A stretch of DNA of 64,000 nucleotides from assembly GCA_963678705.1 (NCBI GenBank), contig OY783212.1, positions 1,612,001 through 1,676,000 on the forward strand, given 5' to 3'. This document shows, piece after piece, positions 1 through 16,587 of the stretch (position 1 is its first letter; every line of letters starts with the position of its first letter). The DNA comes from Panorpa germanica (taxonomy: Eukaryota; Arthropoda; Insecta; Mecoptera; Panorpidae). Made by a program: the position numbers and the translations under genes. The notes under the pieces are model-generated. The model had not been told where the DNA came from, ran no database searches, and saw nothing but the letters and a program-made list of their open reading frames with translations.

Positions 1-1004
1 ACTTCAGCTTAATAATGTTATTTCTACATTACGTAGTTCTATTTGTAATTTTCTGGTTTAGAAAATATTTTTATATATCGAAATAACATAGCATTAAAAA
101 TGTTTTTTTAATTTTTCTAAATAACAAATATACATTTTAGTTAAAATCTTTATTAGGTTCCTGTGTTTTAGGTATTGTTTAAATGATTATATACCAGCGG
201 TGCAATGTTTATCTAAATAGTCTTTTATTACAGTTTGTAATTATTACTGAGACATTTTGTTTGAAGCAGTGAAGTCTAAGCGAACATGTTTATCAGTAAA
301 ATTTGATAGAATATAAATTGAATATGAGCTCGAATGAATGCCAAATAATTTACCGGGTTAGATGTTTATAGTAAGACTAGAGTTTACCCCCGTCGCAAGC
401 GACGACTGTCTTTTATGTGAGAATTGAATTTCATTTCTAATTTTTATTCCATTTTTAAATTGAAATATTTAACTCGTTCTATATAAATTTTACATATAAA
501 AACAATTAATTTTTCATACAAATTGACTAAAAAAATATATTTTTTTTATCAAAATAAAATATATTTTCAATATATGCGTTATTTGAACAACTTTTTCTTT
601 AAATTTGGGATTTTTTTTTCGATTCGTAAATAAGTTACCAAGGTTATATATACAAAATTTCAACTTTCTAGCACAATTTCTACTCTCGACAAATACTGCC
701 CCCCTGCCCTCAAATAAAATTTTAAAATTTTGTATTTCTTTTATTAAATATTTACTTAATTATTCTAGAATCCAGAATATGAATTTTCATCAAAGTTCCC
801 TACCGGGCCCCCGAATTTCTTCAACCCCCCCTTTTTCAATTTTTGAATTTCTAATTTTTGAGAAATGTCAGCATTGAATATTTTAATACACATGCAAAAT
901 ACACTTTCTATCTTTTACGAATTAAAAGTAATACAGCAAAAAAGGGCTCACTTTTTTCCAGATTTTCCAAAATTACGGGTTTTCAGGAAATTCAGGGAAA
1001 AATA

Positions 1005-1135
1005 CGGGGACGTCATAAGTCTTAGAATTTTTTTCTCTACGAAATAGAAAATTTTCATCAAGATGCATGGAGCCGTTTTCGAGCCACCATACGAATCGCG
1101 TAAACATATAAGAATATAAGAAAATAAGAAAACAA
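1005..1135 (+). repeat. Possible LINE/SINE 3' tail
   Basis: The stretch contains a phrase close to the 3' ends of many insect LINE/SINE copies (TTTTCATCAAGATG, then GGAGCCGTTTTCGAG), followed by short ATAAGAAT repeats. No ends or duplication could be fixed. Nothing coding is convincing in 1-1000. The resemblance is from memory of insect repeats, so confidence is low. Confidence 0.25.
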
Positions 1136-1744
1136 ACATACAGTTGGAACATTATAATAGTAAAGAAGATAGGGCACCCACTAACACATTTTGAAAAATC
1201 AAACGTTTTACTTATAATTACTGCAATTCATTTAAAGTGCATTAGGGCATGTCTATTTTAAAAGATATTCAACAACTTATGTATCACAGAATTTGTCTTT
1301 CTAAAAATAATCCAGGTTACGGCTCCCTTGTATTAAGTGTTGACCCTGAATATACACGTTTAAATAGAATAATAAAACTGATATTTGTTTTAGCTTTAAT
1401 AATATCCTTAACACTTTTTTATTGTGTTTAAACCTACTTTCATAATGTCTACAACTTATAAATAGGTTACATATGTGCAACATTTCAAAACTTTTTGTAT
1501 TTATAAAACGTGACTTTCTTTTCCATATTCCCACGCAAAATTTAAATATAAAGATCATCTATAAAATGTTGTAGAACTTGTGTAAAGTCATGTACATATT
1601 TATAAGTATACTGCTATTGTTTGTATGACAAATGTGTTATCATGCTAATAGAAAAAACATAATTGGTTTTTAGGTTATGTAAAACTGAGTGATTTTGCGT
1701 TTTTTTTAAAGAAATTTTATAAGCGATTTCTGCGTACTTTATCA

Positions 1745-1865
1745 CTGCCATTTTAAATGTCATCTTCGTCCATAGGATAGACGTGTTTTTATTTCTTCAT
1801 TGTTTTACGGTGATTTCAGCTGCTAGGTCACATTCGCCGATCATTGTCCTTTTATAACTTCTTAA
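1745..1865 (-). repeat. LINE 3' end, family B (copy 1)
   Basis: On the minus strand this reads GATCGGCGAATGTGACCTAG, then CAGCTGAAATCACCGTAAAA. The same phrase recurs at 48.3, 54.7 and 59.2 kb. At 54.7 kb it directly follows an ORF that looks like a LINE ORF2 C-terminus, so this is read as a 5'-truncated 3' UTR of that LINE. Confidence 0.55.
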
Positions 1866-2298
1866 TAAGCATATCTTAATGACAAAATCTCGCTATGAAA
1901 ATATAAATAATTTTTATTTAACAATTTCTGTTTGATTTCTACAAAACAGGTTCATTATTACAAGATCAACAAAACCCCTCTTCTTCTCTTCTTCTTTTTA
2001 TTTTCTTATTAACCTCTCTGTCATCTTACCCTTACGCTATTTTATGCTTTGCTCTTCGTTACTTTCCTGCCTTACTTCTTTTTGGATTAATAAAGTCGCC
2101 GCAAGCTTATTGTATGGTTCTTTTTTTATTTGCCATATAGAAATTGCCTTACTGCGCAATTTCACACTTGCTAGCTTACTACAAGCTAGGCAAAGTGGTA
2201 AATTGTGTTATACTTTCTACCTGAGTTTTCAAGGATTATACAGTAGCGATTTTAGGCTACTGTGATCGCTCAGGATACTAGGATTTCAGTTACTGTGT

Positions 2299-2425
2299 GA
2301 CGACACAGGTTGGCGAGAGCATTGATACCTACGACAGACTGTTATGTCTTCGGGTTCCACCCGCGGACCAGAGTTATATTTTCTGGGTTTGGTTATTATA
2401 AAAATAAATTGATTGAGTAATTGAT
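2299..2425 (+). repeat. tRNA-headed SINE (partial)
   Basis: The head GACGACACAGGTTGGCGAGAG is followed by a Pol III B-box-like GGGTTCCACCCG and then CCAGAGTTATATTTTCTGGG. The same head occurs at 41.4, 55.9 and (minus strand) 63.3 kb. The B-box is degenerate here compared with GGTTCGATCCCC at 41.46 kb. The 3' boundary is unclear. Confidence 0.6.
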
Positions 2426-2660
2426 TATGTACTTACGTAAATTAAATAGTTTAATAAATTAAATTTAAAAAAAATATATAGAACAAATGATGAAATGAAC
2501 AGTAAATAATTGGCAAATACTTTATCATCTGGAATATCAACGCTTTGTTCATATCAAGTGTTATTACATAAGCCTTATTACATAATGTAGTACATAGAAA
2601 CTATATAATAGGGGTTTCAAACCATATTGGTAAACCTTATGAAAACAAATAGACGCTTAA

Positions 2661-3012
2661 GGCCCGCCGCACACTGCAAGCGTATTTAAGCGACGGCGAA
2701 TTGGTTGAGCGTCTAGAACTCTCAGAGCAAGCCGAATTCTGTTCTTTACATGTGTTGTGTCACAATACATACATACCACGTACCGATACGGCAGTACGCC
2801 AAGTCAAACTTAGGATGTATTGGAGTTGTTTTGCACTAACATAATTTATCATTCGAGAAAACTTTTACTTTAATTTTTATTAATACACCACTGTTATGAA
2901 AGAGACTATTGTATTCCCTTTCATATCCCTTCCAATCTGAGACAGGTAAAGCGTAGTAGCGCGTATACGTCCGGCCAATTCGCTTAAATATGCTTGCAGT
3001 CTGCGACAGGCC
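2661..3012. mobile_element. PIF/Harbinger-type MITE
   Basis: The terminal inverted repeats begin GGCCCGCCGCACACTGCAAG at the left. The right end, read on the other strand, is GGCCTGTCGCAGACTGCAAG, and the pairing extends through GCGTATTTAAGCG. The element is flanked by TAA at 2658-2660 and 3013-3015. A 3-bp TAA/TTA duplication is the known signature of PIF/Harbinger. It is 352 bp with no coding capacity. Confidence 0.75.
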
Positions 3013-3421
3013 TAAAAGTATGTTAAGTCAAACGTTTGCTTATGTTTATTCGCTATTCCATCACATTGAAATGGCACGTACAACTTTAACAACATCTTCC
3101 AATGATTAAAGTTCAATAAATGAAAGTCTATTTTTAATTGTAATCAACTACATTTAGCAAGATTGACATTTTCCTTATCAACGACAACGAGTGTATTTGC
3201 GTTTGCAGACATTTACCGCATGCAAAGTGACTGTATCAACGTATCACCGTATGTAGTTGTACGTGTACTTGTATCTTCCAGTTTTATCTTTCTATTAGAT
3301 TAACATGTAAGTATCGACTCGATTGATTAAAAACATTGATTTGCACTATACTAGTACACGACATGGATACTTTTGATAGTGTTCGTTTTTTAGGTAAACA
3401 ATTACGTTAAAATTATTCTTA

Positions 3422-3585
3422 AGCCTTGAACACACTGCGATTTAAACCTCAGTGATTTTTTCCGCGTAGTTTTGTAACACATGGAATCATATGAGCATGC
3501 ACACACCACGGGTTTTTAATTTTCTTTGTGTTACAAAGCCACCAGAAAAAACCGCTGAGGTTTAAATCGCAGTGTGTTTAAGGCC
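3422..3585. mobile_element. PIF/Harbinger-type MITE, 164 bp
   Basis: This is almost a full palindrome: AGCCTTGAACACACTGCGAT at the left and GGCCTTAAACACACTGCGAT on the other strand at the right. The pairing continues through TTTAAACCTCAG. TTA duplications lie at 3419-3421 and 3586-3588. The termini resemble those of the element at 2661, so the two may share a mobilising transposase. Confidence 0.8.
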
Positions 3586-3795
3586 TTAGTCACTGCAAAA
3601 CTACTTAGTTTATTGCTAACATTAGTCATTTCTAAGTAATCAATGAGAAATATTAACTTTAAAAATGAACATTTAAAGAATTGAATGTTTTCGACTTCAA
3701 TTTCCGAATCATCGCTGTATTTTATCTAGGTTTGGTATTGGTTGTCGTGTCAATAAATTGATTATATAGCAAATTTAATTTTATATTTAGTAATC

Positions 3796-3815
3796 AGTGG
3801 TGTAGCCCACATTAA
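3796..3815 (+). repeat. SINE tail fragment
   Basis: GTGGTGTAGCCCACAT matches the internal part of the complete SINE on the minus strand at 63.3 kb. It is an isolated short fragment with no duplication seen. Confidence 0.35.
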
Positions 3816-3864
3816 ATGAGACTTCAGTACAATAAAAACTGACAAACATTATAGGAGGTCAATA

Positions 3865-5224
3865 GGCTTGTGTCCTCATTTTTTAGTGGTCGATTTTTCA
3901 ATTGTTGATTGAAATTGATGTTAATAAATGTGTATTGGCGTGTCTATTTTATTAAATATCTAAATATTGACGGAGATATAGCAATTAAAAATTTGAATGG
4001 GCTTGTGTCCTATGTCTTAATTTCTATAAAAGTGTACTATATATTGATAAAGTAGGTTACTAGAACCTCAAATGTTCAATTATTTTTTAATAACTCTTTA
4101 TATGTTAGGAGATATTAACAATTAAAAAAGTCATTTTGTCTCTTTAATTATTAAAGGGATTCAACGTTGTACACATTCCAAGTGCATGTGACATCACAAT
4201 CCTTGTGTAAGGTTACCAACCTTACAGCTCATAAATCTCTGCTATATGTATTTATATATCAAAATATCAAATTTTATTTACAGCTATTTCAAGGAACAAT
4301 CAAATTTCAATATTATGTCTGTCTTAGCAGGGTTAAATAAAATAAAAACTTATTATTCTTTGATTTGACTGGATTATTTGACTACCAACAGCTACAGAAC
4401 ATAACCACAGCACTGACCTACTCAACAAATAACCGACGTTAAAATGCATTTCACGTCATACAAATATGGCCGACCATTTCTAGCGCTAAAACTACAATTC
4501 AAACTTTTAATCGCCAATACACATTTATTAACATCAATTTCAATCAACAATTCAAAAATCGACCACTAAAAAATGAGGACGCTAGAGATGTCAGTCATAT
4601 TTATACGGACCATGTGGTGGCATAAGTCAGTGCTGTGGTAATGTTTTGTAGTTATTGGTAGTCCTGTCCCTACAAACTATGATGACAAGATTCGTATAGG
4701 ATTCGTATTAGATTCGAACGGATTGAACCGAATCGCATTAGAATTGTATTAGATTCGGACAAGATTTTGAGAAATCGTTTGTAGGTGTGTATCTAGTACG
4801 CATGCATTAGTTAGCAAAGAATAATAACTTTTCATATTATTTATCCCTGTTACGGCAGACATAATATTGAACATAACATAACAGTTGAAATTTTCAATAC
4901 GGTTAATTCAAAATCTGTAACTTTGCTTATAAACAGAGTTGGTAACCTGTAAAGTTGTCAGAGCTGTCTTGAATATGCTATCTCTTTTACGCTCTGTTGT
5001 AAAAAAGAGATAGCAACTTAGTGGTAGTGACGTCACATGTCTTGAAATGTTCTACAACGTTGGATCCCTTTATTAATTAAAGAGACAAAATGACGTTTTT
5101 AATTTTTAATATCTCCTAACATACAAGGAGTTATTAAAAAATAATTGGATATTTGAGGTTCTAGTAACCCACTTTATCAATATATAGTACAGTTTTGTAA
5201 AAATTAAGATATAGGACACAAGCC
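3865..5224. mobile_element. MITE with TA duplication, carrying a nested relative
   Basis: The outer ends are GGCTTGTGTCC and its exact complement, each flanked by TA (3863-3864 and 5225-5226), which is a Tc1/mariner-type duplication. Bases 3872-3998 and about 4586-5224 are the outer copy. A second copy of the same family in opposite orientation occupies about 3999-4585: 4000-4170 pairs with 5050-5224, and 3872-3950 pairs with 4510-4581. A diverged copy lies at 54.15-54.67 kb, and an end fragment at 36.5 kb. Confidence 0.6.
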
Positions 5225-5253
5225 TATTGTAGTTAGTAATATCTCCTCTAAGT

Positions 5254-5535
5254 TTAATCCTGACACCTACTCTTAATGTGGTCCAATTTCTCTTTCTTTT
5301 TGACACACATCTTGCATGTTTTCTCATCCTGTTTTTCCCAATACATGCTTCCCCTTTTTTCGTTACCTTGTCTAAATCTTTCGATCATTGTAGTTTTCTT
5401 ACTTCCCTGTTTTTCAAGCGTCTTTTCACGGTGGTTCATCCATCTTCTTCTTCTTTTCCTGTTGCTCCACTTCTATATCCTTTTCTCTTATAAAATCCTA
5501 CACTTTCCTCCTCTCCTCTCTTAGTATTTCGCTCT
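5254..5535 (-). repeat. LINE ORF2 C-terminal fragment, family A (copy 1)
   Basis: The minus strand encodes RFRQGNEKRGSMYWEKQDEK and then CKMCVKKKEKLDHIKSRC. This is the same zinc-knuckle-like C-X2-C-Xn-H-X4-C end seen in the copies at 33.5 and 49.6 kb (CRVCGTKIETLEHIKFSC). It is broken and 5'-truncated, and abuts the MITE at 3865-5224. Confidence 0.6.
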
Positions 5536-5920
5536 ATCGTAGAAATACGAAGTTAAAAAAGTTATAAATATTTATTAAGCATTATTATAAAATGTTATTT
5601 ATTAGATGTATGACAAATAACACACTTATTACGTGGGACCAATACTACAATATAAATGTACAAATATGTATTATCAACAGCTGTTTCTAAAAATATCTAA
5701 TATAAATATAAAACAAACCGATTTTGTGATACTTTAGCTTCAATTATTAAAAGAAGTATCTTTAAAAATAATCAATATGAGTGTAGTGTAAACAGATTGT
5801 AACAAGAATTGAAACAGATACTATAATTACGCATTTGACACTATCTTCATTTGATATGATATATTGTACACAAATATTTTTAATAGAATGTTAATTTATT
5901 AATAATTATCTGATCAACAG

Positions 5921-8883
5921 CTGCCAGTGGGAATTTTCTACGAGTCACTCTGTCCTGACAGCGTCAATTTCATCACCAACCAACTAAATCCTGCCTTCGA
6001 TGATGTTAGTCCTTATGTGGACATTCACTTTATTCCATTTGGAAAATCTTTCGTAAGTATTGTTGTCTAGACATCTCTAAAAAGAATCTCATCAGTTTCG
6101 AAGATAAATCTTAACGCATTCTGCTAGAGGAAGGGAAAAGAAACGGAGGCGAAAGCGTATGCAGCGGCCACTAATATTTTTAGTTGTCTGTATGGTTTAG
6201 TAATACAAATTTGCTATCGTCGGCATTTCCAACAAGGTTGCTTCGTAGCAACTCTGACAAATATGTATTGATGACGTCATCACATTGCGGTTCACGTTTG
6301 ATACGATAAATCCAATTCGTTCATTGCGAGTCATGTGGATTTAGGGGCCCTATTCCTGAATTTTGCGAGCAATGTTCGCAATCGAACAGATTCGATCGAA
6401 ACGAGTGAAGTAAGATTTTAGGTTAACTTCAACAAATATTTAATTTTTTGACATTTCTAGAAAAATAAAACAAACAACACAAATTTTACTAAATACTCTT
6501 GCCTGAAACAGTGATAACTAATAAAAATCACTAAAATTTACTGTTCGATCGTACATTCGCAAGCTAAATAGTCGACGAGCAAATGTTCACTTTTTTGCTC
6601 GATTTTTCTGCTCGTAAATTTTCGTAAAATTTAGGAATAAGACTTTTGAGTAAATCAGGAATAGCGCCCGTGGATTCTAACCTTTAATCGTTAATGCGCC
6701 TCTGGTGCTAGACAGGTACAACTTAAGCCGGTTCCAGACGATGCGATGAATGTTTAATTCAAATTTGCATCCAACGTGTGAGTCTAATATTAGAAGATTG
6801 ACATGGCAAGTTTCCTACTACACGGTGGATTGAATGTTTGATCCGAATGATTTATTTATTTTATTGATTTGTTGAAATTAACGCGGGAAAAGACAAAACA
6901 AGTATCTCTATTTGAATTAGGTTATATCAAGAAGTTCTCATGAGTTCCACCATTTCCTATTCTATTGATACAACTGTGTCTTATATTTCTGCTGTCCCCT
7001 TCCTGATTCGCATAATTCCGGTTCATATCTAAAACATTTTATTTACTTCTATAATCACAGTGATTAAGTTATGTAAGAATGCATAGGCAGTAGGCGTAAC
7101 AACAACCTTTATATCTTCGCATTGTTGTTAAAGTCAGTTAAAGTATTTTATGTACTGAATATATAAGATATACATTAACAGATATAGAAACCATACAGGC
7201 TACAATATCCTACACATCTCATGCAAAGAATTATTTACGTTACGCCTGAACCAATCGAATTATTTTAGGGCTCAGAATAACCTGACTATACTCGTACGAA
7301 CCTCTAGGTAATTAACTTTAAATATGTAGGAGTAATTTGTACATCGATATAAAAATTTACATAATTCTTATATAACCAACTGGATCACTGAATAATAGTT
7401 GTTTATTGTCCGTTAGCCTAAACACCTAACTTGTAATAAACGACCTGATACAGACGACGATTATAACCTAACAAATAGTTTTAAGTCTCAAGAGCAACTT
7501 TTACTTTGCTGTCAGATCGTTTGCTCTTATTGCATTGCATGTCATATGTACTAGGTATACTGGGTATGGCCAGTTGTGTAATGTTAATACTTTCGCAGTA
7601 TATTATTATATCTGGTTTATTTATATTAGTATAAAAGTACCACTTTCCAATAATGTACAGCAACCTTGAACTAATTAATATAATTTCTTGAATTTTAAAT
7701 AAATTTTATAAAAGTTACAGGATGTTTTAATAGAGTATCTTTTTAATTGTAAAATAAAGTGAAATCTGTTTCCGATGTTTCATGAACTAAATTCATATTA
7801 CTAATATGGAATATTAATCCATTTTGGCATGTTTCTGGAATAAGTCTTCAATAGTTTGACACAAATTGTTGACATTAACAGTTGACACTTGGACCATGAC
7901 AGAAGGCGAATCAATCTTCTAAGTGGTTTGAATCTATTCAGTGTTAATTATCATTTTAAATTTAATTGTATTTAGTGTTAACATTTCAATTTCAATTATT
8001 GCCTTTCTAAAAATGTTAAATAAAAAATTTATTATGTTCACCAGAGTGTCAACGGTGGGGAGAGTTTCGAATGTCAGCATGGACCAGCTGAATGTTCTGG
8101 GAATAAAATTCAATCTTGCGTATTAGCTCGCTTAGGAGGAAATGCTGCTCTTGAAATGAAATTTGTAGCTTGCCAAATGTCACGTGGTGCTGATGCTACA
8201 GGACGTACAGTAAGTAGTTTTTTGGTTGAGATCCTAGTAAACACGAATGTAGCATTGAAATAACATTGCTTACTATACTAATTTCTTTTTATAAAGTGCT
8301 CCGACTCTGTTGGTGCCGATTGGAATGCCGTCCAACAATGCTACAATTCTAACGAAGGAGTTCAACTGCAACTTCAAGCTGAACAATACACCCAGGATAT
8401 TGCACCACAATTTGTTCCTACCATTGTTTATAACAAGGTAAAGTCAAAGTTTCAAAGATAGTATTGTTGCCTGAGTTTCAGGCGCAATCTTATTAGTTAT
8501 ATATTAAGACGCCAGTTTTAGACGGTTATAATATATTATAGATAAAATGAGTTATTTATATACTACGGTTCGATTTCCTTACAGTTACAACTAATGAAAA
8601 TATAGTGTATTTTTTCCTGTATTCTTATAGCGTATAACGTTATAATTCCAAATAACTAAAATTAAGATGTATATAACCTAGTCTATCTCTGTTGACTACA
8701 ATATCTAAACATATATATATTGTAAATATTGTTATAAAATTTATTTGTTATATTATAACGTTTAATTTTCTTCTTATGTTTTAGCAATTCGATCAAAATT
8801 TGCAAGATTCTTCACTACATAATTTCAAAGGTGTTGTTTGCAGTCAACTAGCATTGGATCCTTTACCTGATTTCTGCGGATAA
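5921..8883 (+). CDS. GILT-like lysosomal thiol reductase (5' exon missing)
   Basis: The four exons found are 5921-6052, 8045-8209, 8297-8437 and 8785-8883 (stop TAA). All junctions are phase 0 with GT/AG borders and encode 178 residues. GILT enzymes reduce protein disulfides in lysosomes at acidic pH, or act after secretion. The protein begins LPVGIFYESLCPDS, where the active site is CPDS, a C-x-x-S form of the mammalian CxxC. Exon 2 carries the family signature CQHGPAECSGNKIQSC, and exon 3 has the QFVPTIVYN segment expected before the last helix. The C-terminus is VVCSQLALDPLPDFCG. A poly(A) signal AATAAA lies at 8913-8918. The exon with the start codon and signal peptide (about 20-25 residues ending at a phase-0 donor) was not found. 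It is either in the repeat-rich 5.9 kb upstream or outside the window. Family assignment is firm; the paralogue is not known. Confidence 0.9.
6342..6669. mobile_element. MITE with about 7-bp duplication, inside GILT intron 1
   Basis: The inverted ends are GGGCCCTATTCCTGA and, on the other strand, GGGCGCTATTCCTGA. GTGGATT flanks both sides (6335-6341 and 6670-6676). A 7-8-bp duplication suggests hAT-type mobilisation. The interior repeats motifs such as TTTTGCGAGCAA in inverted order. No ORF. Confidence 0.6.
6727..6850. repeat. Truncated relative of the MITE at 45.3 kb
   Basis: The left end AAGCCGGTTCCAGACGATGC and an internal ACATGGCAAGTTTCCTACTA correspond (the latter inverted) to the 310-bp element at 45309-45618. 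The right end is lost. It lies in GILT intron 1. Confidence 0.5.
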
Positions 8884-9554
8884 TTTATTATTTTATTATT
8901 CCTATAACTTAAAATAAAGATACATATTATATTGTATACTAATTATCAATAAAAATATTATCAATTCAAAAGAACCGCTTGTTTTTACGTATGACTCATT
9001 CTTCTCTGTACTCATATATCCTTGATTAGAGTTCAGGGATAAATGGAGGGGACATTTATACGAAGAAAATTAATAATACACATACGGCTCTAAGTGACTT
9101 TCTATATACGTCATGTTTATACAAATTGCATTTATAGAGAACGTCGGTTGTAGATCAAGTTTACCACAGGTAGATTGCAATGGCGGTTAGTCATTTTTAT
9201 CTGAGTATTTTATGTGTTGTATATATACCATATTCTCATTAATTTAATTTATGTTTAAGTGTTAATTTATAGTTTAACATGAATTTAAATGTGTTATAGT
9301 GATAAATAAGATAATAAGACATTTTCATAAGGTATTAATATATATTTTACAAATGTATTTAATATTTTTGTCGGCGGTGTGCATGGCACGTCTGACTGAC
9401 GCATACCTTACAGGGCCGCCTCCGCCCTTACTTTTATAACCGAACAAAAGGTTTTAATGTGATAATATACATAATAGTAAATATTACAGTGACTGGGTGA
9501 ATTTTTGATTATTTCTTGTGGTGAATTTTAGGCATCTTATAAATCACTTTAAAA

Positions 9555-13385
<3,831 letters not shown>

Positions 13386-16300
13386 CATAAATCAAAAAAA
13401 TAGTTTAAGATATAACTGAACTAATAATTTATTAAATAATCTATTAACTTAATAGTAAATACAAACCAGTGAAAGTCATTTAGGACAGATGCCATAAAAA
13501 GCAACTATTTAGTTAATAGATTGTAATAAATATATTTTACAAAGAAGCAGCAATGGCTATTGTAAGTGTGCCTAACCTAAAGTAACCCGTATTAATTGAA
13601 CCTAATATATAACCCCTCCTGCTCCATCAATATTCTAGTATTTAACCATAACAAGGGCGATTACATGAGACTCGACATCAATTGTCATCACAAAATATTT
13701 GTCGGATGTATGCTTTTATCACAGGCTTATGTAATTGCCTTTGCAGATAAATAAATTTTATTTGAAATATAGACCGCATCATTATATATTATATTCTAGA
13801 TAAGATTTCTTTTTTATTCGATCAAAATTTATGTTAAATTATATTTAATTTATTTTTTTGAAACGGTACAAATCGATCTTTAAAATCTATGCCAAAATTT
13901 GATTATAACTAAAAGACTTTTATATTTTATTTTTTCTAAGTTGTTAAATAATGTTTTTGTGAATTTTTTAATTATTAATTATGTATGTATTAAGCTTTAA
14001 GCAGTAAAGTATTGTATTAATTTTTATTTTTATATTAAACCTGAACTATGTAAGAGAATTGACATGCTTTAGTTGTATTTTAAATTCAAAGAAAAGCGCA
14101 TTAATAATAATTTAAATTAATATAAATCTTTATTTTTTAAATTTAGTTAGTGGTTTCTGTCATATTTGTTATATACAAATTGTTTTTGGCAAAGTCGTGA
14201 ATTTTTAATTATTATAAAGCAGCTCACTACTTACTAATTGTAACTTATTTTAGATTAAAATCTAGTTTTTAGCAATATTTCTTTACGTGTCGCAACGCAC
14301 TATTTCAGCTGTATTGGATGATTGAATAACTAATATAATTACAATTTGTATAGACAAACATTGACAGTATTGATATATTTGTCACTATATTTCAGCATTT
14401 CCTGTCAACAAGCATTTATTACAATAAAATAAACACATAAATGGTACCTACGATGATACAATACAATTAAGTACATGAGTATAAATAAAATATATTTAAA
14501 CAAACAAAAAAAAGTGCGACTCATCAATTCAATGTGCACCCAACACAGTTAAAAGATGAAACAAACAAAAATCGCACATATCTAAAAAAAAAAATAATTT
14601 AGAGTACATATGATCAAATAGGTAGGCTTTTAAAAAAATAGATATATAGCCAAAATAAGTTATTTAATAACGTGGTTATTTCTTTAAAATCTTTCTATTT
14701 TTCTTTTATGATAAAAACAATAACGATTTTTGATTAACATGCAACCGTTGAATTTTCATGCAAATAAAATGGTTATTAAATAACTTGTTTTCTAAAAGTA
14801 ATAATTTTTGCCAGTGGTTTTTCAAAGAAAGTAAATTATATGTAGATTTTTAAAGGGCAGCGTTGTATATAGACCCCAATCCTTAGACTGACCCTCTAAA
14901 ATATACAAAAAATTTCGAAAAAAGAAACATTAGATAGTTCCAAACAAAAAAAGTAATTAAATTTGCTATTCTAAAATATATATTCATAATAGGCATTGGC
15001 AATGAATAGACGTTATATTTGAAACATTAAAAACGCAAAAAAAACTAAGTCATTTTGATGTTTTGGAATAATAACTTTAAAAAAATGTACTAACATATTT
15101 TTAATGACATTTGAAGCCTGATTATAGCTAGTATTTCTTTTTTTAATTAACGTATTATTTTGCTAAATTTGAAGTAAATGAATAAAGTTCTGTTTTGAAA
15201 TTATGATATATAGATTTATCTCAGGACAATATTTACGTAATATACGAATTTGTTAATTTTTCTTGATTATGTCAAATTGAGAAATTTTAATTGTGAAAAT
15301 GGCGTAAAAATTATGTTTATGAAATAAAAGCGACAAACATTTTATAAATAGAATTATGTCTTTCATTGAACTTTTTCTTATAGTTATTTAAAATCAAATT
15401 GAATATGCATCCAAAACACCTATTTGTTCAGATCCGGTAAGGAGTGTCCGCATGTCAAAGTCATTGGATTTTTTTTTTGTATAGCTACTCATATAAGTGC
15501 GTTCAGTGTTCAGTATCTTATGCGTCAATATAGCGGACTTTTCGACGGGAATGGTTTGATAAGCAATTTAACGATTCCGTCATTCTGGTGCATGTGAATG
15601 AATAGGGCTTGTCTCGGTAAATCTAATGCCGCTGGCACACATCACAGACTAATGCACATGCGTTCATATATCAGCATCAATGCACAACATTAAGTGTATG
15701 GATAACCGTGTTTTCAATATTGGTATACTGACTTTACTCTCCAGCAGACTAGCAAAGAGAAGAACGAAAACTTTTATGCTTTTACTGTATGTTGGCATAA
15801 GAAGAAAGGAATAGAAAAAACTGATACGTTTATAAAAGTTGCTCATGGAAACAAACCTGTTTTCACTGCTGATGTTACAATGCAAACCCGGGTCAGGTGG
15901 TGATCCAAAGAAATAGTATTAAAAATGCTAAAACCATTTGACACGACACATAAGGTACGAACTCATTAACATATTGCCTTTAACCACGTGCAATGTTATT
16001 GAATGTCTTTGAAACGATGCGTTCAATGATTTCCATGCGGATAAGAGTACGCTTACCTTTATGCGTAATAAGTTTGTTTTTTTTTTTTATTTAATTTATT
16101 TAACGTCGGCCTATTTCCAAGTAATAAGTTTGTGTCAGGCAAGTTTTGCAGTGTTTAATTTAAAGTTGGCACATCATAAGGATTTATTGCATCAATGACA
16201 ATTCACAAACCTACTATTTTCTGAACTTTGGTGAATACGGAGTTAAGTTAACATTTTTAAATCTTGTCTGGTTGGTGGAAAGCCTTTAAAACTCCTAATA

Positions 16301-16587
16301 GCTGTATTCAATAGTTTGACTAAATTTCGTTCGAGGCGCATAAAAAAGTACCACATTAACTTCCAATGTTACATGAATTATATTGTAAATAAAACAGTTA
16401 AAATAAACTAAAATATCATTTATTAATAAAATTGAATACATTATCGGTTAGTTTTAACGCATTTACAATATGTATTATACAATTCACATGAAAAACTAGA
16501 TTTATAATAAAAATTATATACATTTAAGCTTTCTAGTATTAATAATTTATAAATACATTATTGAAGTATTTGATTTCAGGATATAAT
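13386..16587. other. Pak 3' UTR and AT-rich intergenic DNA
   Basis: AATAAA hexamers occur near 13526 and 13750 and are candidate Pak poly(A) signals. The rest is very AT-rich, with homopolymer tracts. Apart from the tiny SINE tail at 16077-16121, I see no coding exon or ordered repeat. Confidence 0.6.
16077..16121 (-). mobile_element. 45-bp SINE tail insertion with duplication
   Basis: A poly(T) run is followed by AACGTCGGCCTATTTCC, the 3' end of the SINE seen complete at 63.3 kb on the minus strand. TAATAAGTTTG flanks both sides (16066-16076 and 16122-16132). The perfect 11-bp duplication shows this is a complete insertion event, extremely 5'-truncated, and not a decayed fragment. Confidence 0.8.

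Noticed and set aside
2044-2265. Hydrophobic ORF start as signal-peptide exon of the GILT gene
   Set aside because: No donor in the needed phase 0 at the right distance, the N-terminus lacks the usual basic residue, and it sits next to a SINE.
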